Assembly (NCBI GenBank): GCA_903832735.1
Contig: CAILCO010000046.1
Location: 1 to 64,000 of the forward strand
Length of the DNA stretch: 64,000 nucleotides
Reading direction: 5' to 3'
Origin: an uncultured Sterolibacterium sp.
GTDB taxonomy: Bacteria > Pseudomonadota > Gammaproteobacteria > Burkholderiales > Rhodocyclaceae
Shown here: one piece after another, positions 17,974-28,603 of the stretch
Layout: every line of letters begins with the position of its first letter
How positions within the stretch are numbered: position 1 is the stretch's first letter
The notes under the pieces: model-generated
What the model was told of the DNA's origin: nothing
What the model saw: only the letters and a program-made list of their open reading frames with translations
The model's database searches: none
Program-made: the position numbers and the translations under genes

Positions 17974-18168
17974 TTACTTCCTGTCGCCCTTGGCCGCATC
18001 CTGGATACTTTGACCGGCTTTTTCGATCTGCTCTCCGGCCTTCGCCGTTGCCTTGTCAATTTCCTTGCCGGCGCGCTCAGCCGGACCCTCCTGTTTCTGG
18101 CAGGCGGATAGCGCCAGAAACAGCGCACTGGTAATCAAGACTGCCGCGATAGTTTTTCCCGATTTCAT
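17974..18168 (-). CDS. Small lipoprotein
   Basis: A 64-residue lipoprotein. Residues 1-22 form a signal peptide ending in the lipobox LSAC, so Cys23 would be lipidated. The mature 42 residues are highly charged and form an amphipathic helix with repeating AGxxI(D/E)KA units (ERAGKEIDKATAKAGEQIEKAGQSIQDAA). Similar short lipoproteins are common in Betaproteobacteria; their function is unknown. It is convergent with cbpM. Confidence 0.75.
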   Translation of the reverse strand: MKSGKTIAAVLITSALFLALSACQKQEGPAERAGKEIDKATAKAGEQIEKAGQSIQDAAKGDRK

Positions 18169-18292
18169 GACGGTACCTCCTCAGTTGCGCATGCTGCACG
18201 AATTCATTGTGCGCAGTTTCGTCCAGACACGGTCGCAGTTCTGTGCGCTGCCGCACTTTGATTGACGATGACCGCGTGCGTACGGAGCCGTT

Positions 18293-18652
18293 TCACTTGG
18301 CATTTCTCTCGCGAATAATCGGCGGCACAAACTTGACGGAAAACTTCCAGCCCTCCGGCGTGGCTTTGAGGATCAGGGCTTTCGATTTGGCGCCCTCTTC
18401 GAAAGCGGGGGCTGCACCGAGCAACTCTATCGCGCCGATACCCTTGATCACGCATGCGCCCGGAATCGTGATGAAGGCCGATTCCGCAGCCACCAGAACG
18501 AATTGGCCCTCCTTGGACTCCGAGCATGTCAGGCCCTTCGGCAGGGTGGCAGGATCCCGCTTCCAGGCATCACGCAGATCATCGAGGCCCTTCTGCAATT
18601 CCTCGGTGGTCCTGACGGCGAGAGCGACTTCCCTAGACTTTGTATGGCCCAT
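18293..18652 (-). CDS. Protein of unknown function, 119 residues
   Basis: I do not recognise it. It has no signal peptide or membrane segment. An N-terminal helical part (TTEELQKGLDDLRDAWKRD) precedes a segment of beta-strand character (GQFVLVAAESAFITIPGACV) and a basic end. Two cysteines are present (TCSES, GACV). AGGGG lies before the ATG at 18652. Its neighbours on both sides are separated by more than 100 bases, so it is probably transcribed alone. Confidence 0.6.
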   Translation of the reverse strand: MGHTKSREVALAVRTTEELQKGLDDLRDAWKRDPATLPKGLTCSESKEGQFVLVAAESAFITIPGACVIKGIGAIELLGAAPAFEEGAKSKALILKATPEGWKFSVKFVPPIIRERNAK

Positions 18653-18849
18653 TTTTACCCCTCGTAGCCTTTCATGGATTGAACCGCCAGGCTCATTCTA
18701 GCGGTCGTTTGCCGCCTCTGTCTTCAACCCTGCTATGGTAGAGCGGAGCGATCGGCAGGTACAATGGTCGCGCGAAGCACGCTCATGCTCTTCGCGTAGT
18801 GTCCTCATGGTGTCATCATGTTCAGGACAGACCCTCGGAAAGTATCAAT

Positions 18850-19647
18850 ATGCGATGCTGGACCACCGCTGCAGCGCTCCTCGCCGGACTATGCGCACTA
18901 CTCGCACTCAGCGCCGCCGAGGCGCAGGTTCCCGTCGGCACGCTGCGCGCGACCTACATTGGGCAGAATCCGGTGCAGGCGTTCGTCGATCCGATCAGCC
19001 AGGAGTTGCGCGGGCCAGGCGCGGAGATCACTCGCGCGCTGGCGCAACGACTGGGCCTGCCGTACACCCTCAAGGGCGCGCAGGGAGTGGCCGGCGTGAT
19101 CGCCAGCGTGAAAAGCGGCGAGGCGGATCTCGGCTTCGTTGCCTTCGATCCGATACGCGCCGCCGATGTCGATTTCTCGCAGACCTATTCGCTCGCGCAG
19201 AACACCTATCTCGTGCTTGATGATTCGCCGCTGGGCTCGGTCGACGACATGGACCGGGAGGGTCTGCGCCTGGGCGTGGCGGAAAGCGACGCTGGCGACT
19301 ACTTCCTCACCCGCACGCTGCAGCATGCCACGCTCACGCGCAATCCCGGCGGCAATCTCGCGGTCGCCGTCGACCGGCTCAAGACCCGCGAGATCGACGC
19401 CTATGCCGCCAACCGGCAACGACTGACTGAACTGGTCGCGAAAACATCCGGGCTGCGCATCGTGAGCGGAAATTTCTACGGCGTGGAGCAAGCGGTGATC
19501 GTCCGCAAGGGCAACAGAATACTGCTGGAAGTGATCGACAAGCTTCTTGACGAGGCCCGCACATCCGGTCTTATTGCCGACTCGATCGCACGTGCCGGCC
19601 TGAGCGGCGTCGATGTCGCACCGCCGCGCGAGGCGCAGCGACGGTAA
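18850..19647 (+). CDS. Periplasmic solute-binding protein, family 3
   Basis: Periplasmic protein of 265 residues; the signal peptide is MRCWTTAAALLAGLCALLAL ending SAAEA. The mature part is an SBP family 3 fold (LRGPGAEITRALAQRLGLPY, then VKSGEADLGFVAFDPIRAAD and DFSQTYSLAQNTYLVLDDSP). The Arg of the amino-acid pocket is not obvious, so the ligand may not be an amino acid. No permease or ATPase gene is nearby. The next gene, 20 bases away, is the periplasmic PheC-AroQ fusion, whose first domain belongs to the same fold; the two are probably one operon. The ATG at 18850 is chosen because it yields a proper signal peptide; the frame is open from 18799. Confidence 0.78.
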   Translation: MRCWTTAAALLAGLCALLALSAAEAQVPVGTLRATYIGQNPVQAFVDPISQELRGPGAEITRALAQRLGLPYTLKGAQGVAGVIASVKSGEADLGFVAFDPIRAADVDFSQTYSLAQNTYLVLDDSPLGSVDDMDREGLRLGVAESDAGDYFLTRTLQHATLTRNPGGNLAVAVDRLKTREIDAYAANRQRLTELVAKTSGLRIVSGNFYGVEQAVIVRKGNRILLEVIDKLLDEARTSGLIADSIARAGLSGVDVAPPREAQRR

Positions 19648-19667
19648 GGCGGTTCTGACTAGGTCAA

Positions 19668-20966
19668 GTGAGAATTCTAGTGTCTTACGTTCGATGGCTC
19701 CTCATCCTGATAATCGGCTGCTGCCTGCATCTCCCGGCAGCAGGGCAAACCAGCCGGCTCGACGAAATACTCACGCGCGGCATCTTGCGTGTCGGTACGA
19801 CAGGCGATTACAAGCCGTTCAGCTATCGCACCAACAGTGCCAGCCGGTTCATCGGCGCCGACATCGAACTCGCCGGCGAACTCGCCAGGACGCTAGGCGT
19901 TCGCCTGGAACTGGTAGCCACTTCCTGGCCTGCCTTGATGAAAGATCTTGGCGACGATCGCTTCGATATCGTCATGAGCGGCGTTTCGATCAGCCTGGAG
20001 AGGCAGAAGAAAGCGCTCTACTCGATTCCCTATCTCAGGGATGGCAAAACCCCGATCACGCTCTGCGAAAACCAGGCCCGTTTCCAGACACTGGCGCAGA
20101 TCGACCGGCCCGGGGTGCGCCTGATCGTCAACCCCGGCGGCACCAATGAACGCTTTGCCCGTGCCAACATCAAGCATGCGGGCATCTCGGTGTATCCCGA
20201 CAATGTGGGCATCTTCGATCAAATCGTCGCAGGCAGCGCCGACTTGATGATCACCGATGCGATCGAAACACGCCTGCAGCAGAAGCTGTTGCCGAAATTG
20301 TGCGCCGTGCACCCGGACCAGCCTTTCGATTTCTCGGAGAAAGCCTATCTGCTGCCGCGCGACCTGCTGTGGAAGGACTTCGTCGATCAATGGCTGCACC
20401 AGAGTATCGCCAGCGGGACTCTCGCCAGGCTCATCGACAAGTGGCTGGCGCATCCCTGGCCGCAAGGAGCGCCCGCTGCGATCAGCCTGGAGCCGTTGCG
20501 GCGGCTGATCGAAGAGCGCCTGGCAGTGATGCCGGATGTTGCCCGCTACAAATGGAACACCAACAGCCCGATCGAGGATTTGCTTCGCGAAAAAATCATC
20601 ATCGATGGACTGAAAGCCGATGCGCGGGCGCTGGGTGTGCCGGAATCCTGGGCAGAAATATTTTTCCGTGCCCAGATCGACGCAGCGAAAATTATCCAGC
20701 GCGAGCATTTTGCGCGATGGAAGCGGCAGGGCGCGGCGCGCTTCGACGCGGCGCCGGATCTGGCGACGGTGATTCGCCCACGCCTGGATGCGCTAACGCC
20801 GCGACTCCTGCGCGAACTGGCGATGGTCTGGCCGGCCTTGGCCGATCCGGCGCAGCGTGAGCGGATCATCGCAGCCATGCAGGGCATGACCGGCGGCGCA
20901 ATCAGTGCCGCGGCTGAAGCGCTCGCCGTCGCGCCGCTGACCGACGGCAGCGCGAGCCTGCAGTAG
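19668..20966 (+). CDS. Periplasmic cyclohexadienyl dehydratase-chorismate mutase fusion (PheC-AroQ gamma)
   Basis: A 432-residue exported protein with two enzymes. Residues 1-26 are a signal peptide. Residues 30-262 match cyclohexadienyl dehydratase PheC, a catalytic relative of binding proteins (GTTGDYKPFSYR, DIVMSGVSISLERQKKALYS, NPGGTNERFAR, DLMITDAIETRLQ, FDFSEKAYLLPRD); the DAIE glutamate is where the family has its catalytic acid. Residues 272-415 match the secreted gamma class of AroQ chorismate mutase (LIEERLAVMPDVARYKW, EDLLRE, FFRAQIDAAKIIQ; candidate residues R284, K295, E308, Q336). Together they would convert chorismate to prephenate and then phenylpyruvate (or arogenate to phenylalanine) in the periplasm. 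The start is GTG at 19668. Confidence 0.88.
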   Translation: MRILVSYVRWLLILIIGCCLHLPAAGQTSRLDEILTRGILRVGTTGDYKPFSYRTNSASRFIGADIELAGELARTLGVRLELVATSWPALMKDLGDDRFDIVMSGVSISLERQKKALYSIPYLRDGKTPITLCENQARFQTLAQIDRPGVRLIVNPGGTNERFARANIKHAGISVYPDNVGIFDQIVAGSADLMITDAIETRLQQKLLPKLCAVHPDQPFDFSEKAYLLPRDLLWKDFVDQWLHQSIASGTLARLIDKWLAHPWPQGAPAAISLEPLRRLIEERLAVMPDVARYKWNTNSPIEDLLREKIIIDGLKADARALGVPESWAEIFFRAQIDAAKIIQREHFARWKRQGAARFDAAPDLATVIRPRLDALTPRLLRELAMVWPALADPAQRERIIAAMQGMTGGAISAAAEALAVAPLTDGSASLQ

Positions 20967-21125
20967 CGGCCTCCAAGGTCCCGGGGTAGTTGTCTACCCG
21001 AGGCAGGCCTGCCTGATGCGGCGGAGCTACAGATTTGTTCGTTAGCAGACAGACAGCCGGGAACGATCACAATAGGGTAATCGCTTTGCTGCCAGCAGGC
21101 GTGCAATACAACACGAGGCCAAGTG

Positions 21126-23669
21126 ATGTCCAAGGTTTCCGATAGCAAATCGTGGTGGCTGGAACCTCTTGCCGAAGCCAAGGAGGGAGTGGCAACGGCT
21201 GCGACGGGTTTGTCCAGCGTCGAGGCCGGTTCGCAGTTGGCCAAGTTCGGCCCCAACCTGTTCCGCGATCATCAGGAGCGGCCCCTGTGGCTGCAATTCA
21301 TATCGCGCTTCAAGAACCCTCTGGTCATCCTGCTTCTGGTGGCCAGTGCGATCTCCGCCCTGACCGGCGAACTGACCAACTTCCTGATCATCACGCTGAT
21401 GGTGCTGTTCAGCGTGACGCTGGATTTCGTCCAGGAGCATCGTGCCGGCAAGGCGGCGGCAAGCCTGCGCCGGTCGGTTTCATTGCGGGCGACGGTGATC
21501 CGCGATGGCACGAAGTCGGAGGTGGCGGTGACCGAGGTGGTGCCGGGCGACCTCGTCGTGCTCTCCGCGGGCGACATGATTCCTGCCGACGGCAGGGTGC
21601 TGGAAGCGAGCGATTTCTTCGTCAAGCAGGCGCTTTTGACCGGCGAGGCTTACCCGGTGGAAAAGCGCCCGGGCGAACTGATCGCCACCGCAAGCGACAT
21701 CCAGGATGCCGCCAATGCCGTATTCATGGGCACCACCGTAATCAGCGGCAGCGCCAGGATGCGGGTCGTCCATACCGGTGCCGCAACCGCGATCGGCGCC
21801 ATCGCCGACTCGCTGACCCAGCAGCCGCCGCCAACCGCCTTCGAGATCGGCACACAGCGCTTCGGCATGCTGATCATGCGTCTCACCATCCTGCTGGTGC
21901 TGTTCGTGCTGCTCGTCAATGCCCTGATGCACAAACCCTTGCTCGACTCCTTCATGTTCGCCCTGGCGCTCGCGGTGGGGCTGACGCCGGAACTGCTGCC
22001 GATGGTGGTCTCGGTCACCTTGTCCCGGGGCGCGCTGCTCATGGCCAGGAAGCGGGTGATCGTGAAACGCCTGGCCGCGATCCAGAACCTGGGATCGATG
22101 GACGTCCTGTGCACCGACAAGACCGGCACCTTGACCGAGGCCAAGATCAGGCTGGAGCAGCATGTCGACCCGCAAGGGCAACCGAGCGCGCGGGTGCTGG
22201 AACTCGCCTATCTCAACAGCTACTTCGAGACAGGCCTGAAGAGTCCGCTCGACGAGGCCATCCTGGCTCACGGCGACATCGATGTCAGCGCCTGGAAGAA
22301 GATCGACGAAGTACCGTTCGACTTTGAACGGCGGCGCGTGTCGGTCCTGCTGGACAAAGGCAATGGCCGCTTGCTGGTGGTCAAGGGCGCGGCCGAAGAG
22401 ATCGTCGGTCTCTGCACGCACTATGAGGAGCAGGGCAACGAAGCCCAGATTCCGCTCGACAAAGACGCGCGGGAACGGATCCACGGAGTGCATGCCGGCC
22501 TCGAAACGGAGGGCTTCCGCGTCCTGGGCATCGCCTGGCGCGAAGTGCCGATCGATCATCCCCACGCCGTCGTCGGTGACGAAACCGAACTGGTTTTCGC
22601 GGGCTTTGCCGGCTTCCTCGACCCGCCCAAGGAAAGCGCCGGCGCCGCGCTCGCCGCGCTCAAGGAGAGCGGCGTTGCGGTCAAGATCGTGACCGGCGAC
22701 AGCGAACTGGTGACCCAGCATGTCTGCGCCCAGTTGAAGATTCCGGTCACGGGCGTTCTGACCGGCAAGGAGATCGAGCAGATGGATGACACGGCCTTGC
22801 GGGCCCGGGTGGAAACGGCCAATCTGTTTTGCCGGGTCAACCCGTCGCAGAAGAACCGGGTCATCCTCGCGCTCAAGGCTCGCGGCCATGTCGTCGGCTA
22901 TCTGGGCGACGGCATCAACGACGCGCCGTCGCTGCACTCGGCGGATGTCGGCCTGTCCGTCGATTCGGCCGTCGATGTCGCCAAGGAAGCCGCCGACATG
23001 ATCCTGCTCGATCAGGATCTTCAAGTTCTTCACGACGGCGTGCTGGAAGGCCGCCGCACCTTCGGCAACATCATGAAGTACATCATGATGGGCACCAGTT
23101 CCAACTTCGGCAACATGTTCAGCATGGCCGGCGCGGCGCTGTTCCTGCCCTTCCTGCCGATGCTGCCGACCCAGATCCTGCTCAACAATATTCTCTACGA
23201 TATTTCCGAAGTGCCGATTCCGCTCGACAAGGTGGATGCGGAGGAACTGCGTCAGCCCCGGGTTCTCGACATGAAGCTAATCCGCAATTTCATGCTGGTG
23301 ATCGGGCCGATCAGCTCAGCCTTCGACTTCTTGACCTTCTATGTCATGCTGACCGTCCTTAAGGCTGACGAGAAACTGTTTCAGACCGGCTGGTTCGTTG
23401 AATCCTTGTGCACCCAGGTGCTGGTGATCTTCCTCATCCGCACGCGCGGAAATCCGTTCAGGAGCCGCCCGCATCCGGTTCTCGCAGCGACTTCCATTGC
23501 CGTGGCGACGCTCGGTGCGCTGCTGCCGTTTACGCCCCTGGGGGCTTATTTCGGCTTCGTTCCGCTGCCGGCAAAGTTCTATCTGATCCTGGCCGCCATG
23601 GTGGTGACATATCTGTTGATGGTCGAACTCGCCAAGAAGGCCTTCTATCACTGGCACAGAGATGTCTGA
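21126..23669 (+). CDS. mgtA: Mg2+-importing-type P-type ATPase
   Basis: Inner-membrane P-type ATPase of 847 residues, P3B (magnesium) type. Actuator-domain motif LTGEAYPVEK, membrane motif GLTPELLPMVVSVTLSRGA (the MgtA/MgtB pattern in transmembrane helix 4), phosphorylation motif DKTGTLT (Asp near 331) and hinge GDGINDAPSL are intact. Ten membrane helices are expected; six cluster at the C-terminus. It is about 50 residues shorter than E. coli MgtA, mostly at the N-terminus. A GTG at 21123 precedes the ATG at 21126; GAGG lies upstream. No Mg-responsive leader is evident in the 156-base gap before it. Ion specificity is by family resemblance. Confidence 0.85.
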   Translation: MSKVSDSKSWWLEPLAEAKEGVATAATGLSSVEAGSQLAKFGPNLFRDHQERPLWLQFISRFKNPLVILLLVASAISALTGELTNFLIITLMVLFSVTLDFVQEHRAGKAAASLRRSVSLRATVIRDGTKSEVAVTEVVPGDLVVLSAGDMIPADGRVLEASDFFVKQALLTGEAYPVEKRPGELIATASDIQDAANAVFMGTTVISGSARMRVVHTGAATAIGAIADSLTQQPPPTAFEIGTQRFGMLIMRLTILLVLFVLLVNALMHKPLLDSFMFALALAVGLTPELLPMVVSVTLSRGALLMARKRVIVKRLAAIQNLGSMDVLCTDKTGTLTEAKIRLEQHVDPQGQPSARVLELAYLNSYFETGLKSPLDEAILAHGDIDVSAWKKIDEVPFDFERRRVSVLLDKGNGRLLVVKGAAEEIVGLCTHYEEQGNEAQIPLDKDARERIHGVHAGLETEGFRVLGIAWREVPIDHPHAVVGDETELVFAGFAGFLDPPKESAGAALAALKESGVAVKIVTGDSELVTQHVCAQLKIPVTGVLTGKEIEQMDDTALRARVETANLFCRVNPSQKNRVILALKARGHVVGYLGDGINDAPSLHSADVGLSVDSAVDVAKEAADMILLDQDLQVLHDGVLEGRRTFGNIMKYIMMGTSSNFGNMFSMAGAALFLPFLPMLPTQILLNNILYDISEVPIPLDKVDAEELRQPRVLDMKLIRNFMLVIGPISSAFDFLTFYVMLTVLKADEKLFQTGWFVESLCTQVLVIFLIRTRGNPFRSRPHPVLAATSIAVATLGALLPFTPLGAYFGFVPLPAKFYLILAAMVVTYLLMVELAKKAFYHWHRDV

Positions 23670-23738
23670 AGCTTTAGCTGAGCGGCAAACCCGATACAAT
23701 GATCGAGGATTTGTTAAATGACTTTCAAGGATGGAACG

Positions 23739-24497
23739 ATGAGCGACGCAACGCAATCCGAAACAACGCCGGCAAAGGATGTGGAACAACGCCTGCGCGA
23801 GCAGGTCGCGGCCTGCACCCTGATGCTCAATGACCAGGGCATTCTCGGCTACAGTGGTCACGTGAGCGCCCGCCTGCCAGACGGGAGAGGCTTCCTGATC
23901 CAGTCCGTCGACCAAAGCCGCGCCTCCCTGACACCCGACCTGCTGCTCGTCTGCGATCCGGACGGCCGCCTGCTGTCCGGCCCCGCCGGGCTGAAACCGC
24001 CCTCGGAAGTCTTCATGCATTCAGAGATTCTGCGGCTACGTCCGGAGGTGAATTCGGTCGCTCATTTCCATCACGACAGAACCACGGTATTTACGCTGGT
24101 GGACTCGCCCAAGCTGGTCGCCATCAAGAACCATGCTGTGCGCTGGGCATCGGGCATTCCCGTGCATGGGGATCCCAGTCATGTGAACACCCCGGCGCGC
24201 GGACGCGCCCTGGCCGCAACCCTAGGCGCACACCATGCGGCGCTGATCCGCGCCCACGGCCAGATCGTTGTCGCGGAGAGCGTCCCGGCCTTGTTCATCG
24301 ACTGCGTCCATTTCATTGAAAACGCAATGGCTATGTATGACGCGGCGCTGCTCGGCTCCGTTCTGCCGCTGACGGCCGATGAAATTGCCTCGTTCCTGCA
24401 AGATCTGAAGCGCGACAAACATGTGGCCAAGCTATGGACCTATTACGTCGGACTCGCTCGGGTGCATGGCATCGTGCAGCCGAACTGGTCCTTGTAA
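23739..24497 (+). CDS. Class II aldolase/adducin-family protein
   Basis: Cytoplasmic zinc-dependent protein of 252 residues. The metal ligands are visible as HFHH in VAHFHHDRTTVF and a later His in IRAHGQIVVAES, with the N-terminal GYSGHVSARLPDGRGFLI typical of the family. Members cleave or epimerise sugar phosphates, but many bacterial versions near aromatic or phthalate genes act as decarboxylase-like proteins. The substrate cannot be assigned. AAGGA lies eight bases before the ATG at 23739; an in-frame ATG at 23718 is also possible. It follows mgtA by under 70 bases but no functional link is obvious. Confidence 0.82.
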   Translation: MSDATQSETTPAKDVEQRLREQVAACTLMLNDQGILGYSGHVSARLPDGRGFLIQSVDQSRASLTPDLLLVCDPDGRLLSGPAGLKPPSEVFMHSEILRLRPEVNSVAHFHHDRTTVFTLVDSPKLVAIKNHAVRWASGIPVHGDPSHVNTPARGRALAATLGAHHAALIRAHGQIVVAESVPALFIDCVHFIENAMAMYDAALLGSVLPLTADEIASFLQDLKRDKHVAKLWTYYVGLARVHGIVQPNWSL

Positions 24498-24522
24498 ATC
24501 GGGACTAGCCTAGAGCGCGCTT

Positions 24523-24700
24523 TCAGCGGTTGCCGTCACGGCCGCCATGATCTCCACCGCGGTCGTTTCCTCTTCGATCGCCTTCTTCCCGATGATCCCG
24601 GTCTCCCCGATAGCCGCCCTCATGGTCTCCGATAGGCACTACGTAGCAGCCGCTCAGACCCATCGACAATCAATGTCGAGATTAGCAATAGCTTTTTCAT
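24523..24700 (-). pseudogene. Small Gly/Asp/Arg-rich lipoprotein gene with a frameshift
   Basis: Read leftward from the ATG at 24700 (GGGA six bases before it), the frame encodes MKKLLLISTLIV and then soon stops. One base over, the frame from 24663 encodes MGLSGCYVVPIGDHEGGYRG followed by a tail of alternating Gly, Asp, Arg and His up to the TGA at 24525-24523. Joined, they form a complete lipoprotein: signal peptide, lipobox LSGC and a hydrophilic tail of about 40 residues. The join needs a single-base shift, so the gene is broken, mis-sequenced or frameshifted on purpose. A TCGACA-ATCAA-TGTCGA hairpin (24663-24679) lies at the junction. This is too short to have been found by simple ORF calling. 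Confidence 0.6.
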
Positions 24701-24836
24701 GATCTGTCCCTTTATCAAGACCGTGAGTCCACCGCTTCTTAAGGTCTCAGAATGAGCCCAAGGTGGAATCACGGTTCAATGCTAGGGACTTGTTAAGAAA
24801 TATTCTGTCTGCTAGCGAACATAGACATCTACAACT

Positions 24837-27293
<2,457 letters not shown>

Positions 27294-28397
27294 TCAGATG
27301 CGCATCGGCATCACGACGTATTTAAAACTTTCGTTGCCTGGCAGGGAAAACAGGGCGCTGCTGCTGGCGTCGCCCAGACGGCACTCTACTTCATCGGCCG
27401 AGACGTTGTTGAGCACATCGAGCATGTAATTGACATTGAAACCGACATCGATCGAATTACCCTGATAGTCGATCTCGATTTCTTCCTGAGCTTCTTCACG
27501 CTCGGTATTATTGCTGATGATCTTCAGACTGCCTGGCGTGAATACCAGGCGTACGCCGGGAGTCTTCTCGTTGGTGAGAATTTTTGCGCGCAGCAGCGAT
27601 TGCAACAAGCCGGTCCGCGAGAGCGTGATCAGATTCCCGTGGCCCTGAGGAATGACACGTTCATAATCCGGGAACTTGCCGTCGATCAGTTTGGAGATGA
27701 ACTCGATAGCGCCGAAGCGAAACAGCGCCTGTGTCGGCGTCAGGACAATTTCCAATTCTTCTTCGTTGTCGGATAGTTGACGCGAGAGTTCAAGAACCGT
27801 TTTCCTAGGCAGGATCACCTCGATCGCCTGCTGTTGCTCGCCCAGGGCTTCGCTGGCGTAGGCAAGGCGGTGGCCGTCGGTGGCGACCATGCGCATTTCA
27901 TTGCCCTTGACCACCAACAGCAAGCCGTTGAGGTAGTAACGGATATCCTGCTGGGCCATCGCATACTGCACCAGTGCGAGCAGACGCTTGAACTGCTTCT
28001 GGGTGACCTTGATACGGGTCTGGCCAGTCTCGTTTTGGGCCATTCGCGGAAAATCTTCGGCGGGCAGTGTCTGCAGATTGAAACGACTCCTGCCTGCCTT
28101 GACCTGCAGACGCTTTTCCTCGAATGTCAGATTGACTTCGCTGTCTTCGGGCAAGGAACGCAGGATGTCCTGCAGTTTTCGCGCACCGACGGTCAATGCC
28201 GCCGTCTCGCTTCCCGTGGTGGCGGCACCAGTCTTGATCTGAATCTCGATATCGGTAGCCAACAGCGTCAACCGCCCGTCCACTTTTTCCATCAGAACGT
28301 TTGAAAGGATAGGCAAGGTATGACGTTTTTCAACTATTCCACAGACCGATTGCAGCGGTTCAAGGATTTGGTTACGGGGGCCTTTAAATAAGAGCAT
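27294..28397 (-). CDS. dnaN: DNA polymerase III beta subunit (sliding clamp)
   Basis: The dimeric clamp that tethers polymerase III to DNA; 367 residues in three repeated domains. Recognisable segments are ILSNVLMEKVDGRLTLLATD, FPRMAQNETGQTRIKVTQKQ, YYLNGLLLVVKGNEMRMVAT and the C-terminal FKYVVMPMRI, the family's conserved end that lines the peptide-binding pocket. It lies between dnaA and gyrB on the same strand, the normal order. Confidence 0.97.
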   Translation of the reverse strand: MLLFKGPRNQILEPLQSVCGIVEKRHTLPILSNVLMEKVDGRLTLLATDIEIQIKTGAATTGSETAALTVGARKLQDILRSLPEDSEVNLTFEEKRLQVKAGRSRFNLQTLPAEDFPRMAQNETGQTRIKVTQKQFKRLLALVQYAMAQQDIRYYLNGLLLVVKGNEMRMVATDGHRLAYASEALGEQQQAIEVILPRKTVLELSRQLSDNEEELEIVLTPTQALFRFGAIEFISKLIDGKFPDYERVIPQGHGNLITLSRTGLLQSLLRAKILTNEKTPGVRLVFTPGSLKIISNNTEREEAQEEIEIDYQGNSIDVGFNVNYMLDVLNNVSADEVECRLGDASSSALFSLPGNESFKYVVMPMRI

Positions 28398-28603
28398 ATT
28401 TAAACCTCCAATGAATGATAAGCAAAGGCTCGAACTGTGGAAAACAGTAAATTAATTTTATTAATCATGATTCTATCGACTGTATAAGGCTATTGATAAG
28501 GGGCTGTGATAGCTGGGTACGAATGTGGATGGTTTATTGCTGATAACAAAATTTGGTACTTATCCACAAACCGTCCCAGGCTAATACAGAAGTTATTCAT
28601 TGC
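28398..28603. other. dnaA-dnaN intergenic region with DnaA boxes; candidate oriC
   Basis: One perfect DnaA box TTATCCACA is at 28560-28568. Two weaker boxes on the other strand are TGTGGAAAA (28436-28444) and TGTGGATGG (28524-28532). An AT-rich tract at 28447-28500, including AATTAATTTTATTAA, could be the unwinding element. In many bacteria the origin lies beside dnaA. The second candidate is the rpmH-dnaA gap, which also has one perfect box. The dnaN promoter should be here as well. Confidence 0.5.

Noticed and set aside
20967..21125. Possible Mg-sensing leader before the P-type ATPase gene
   Set aside because: The gap is only about 160 bases and shows no conserved M-box or long leader ORF.
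21480..23033. 517-codon minus-strand frame
   Set aside because: Antisense to the P-type ATPase, whose DKTGTLT and hinge motifs are intact.
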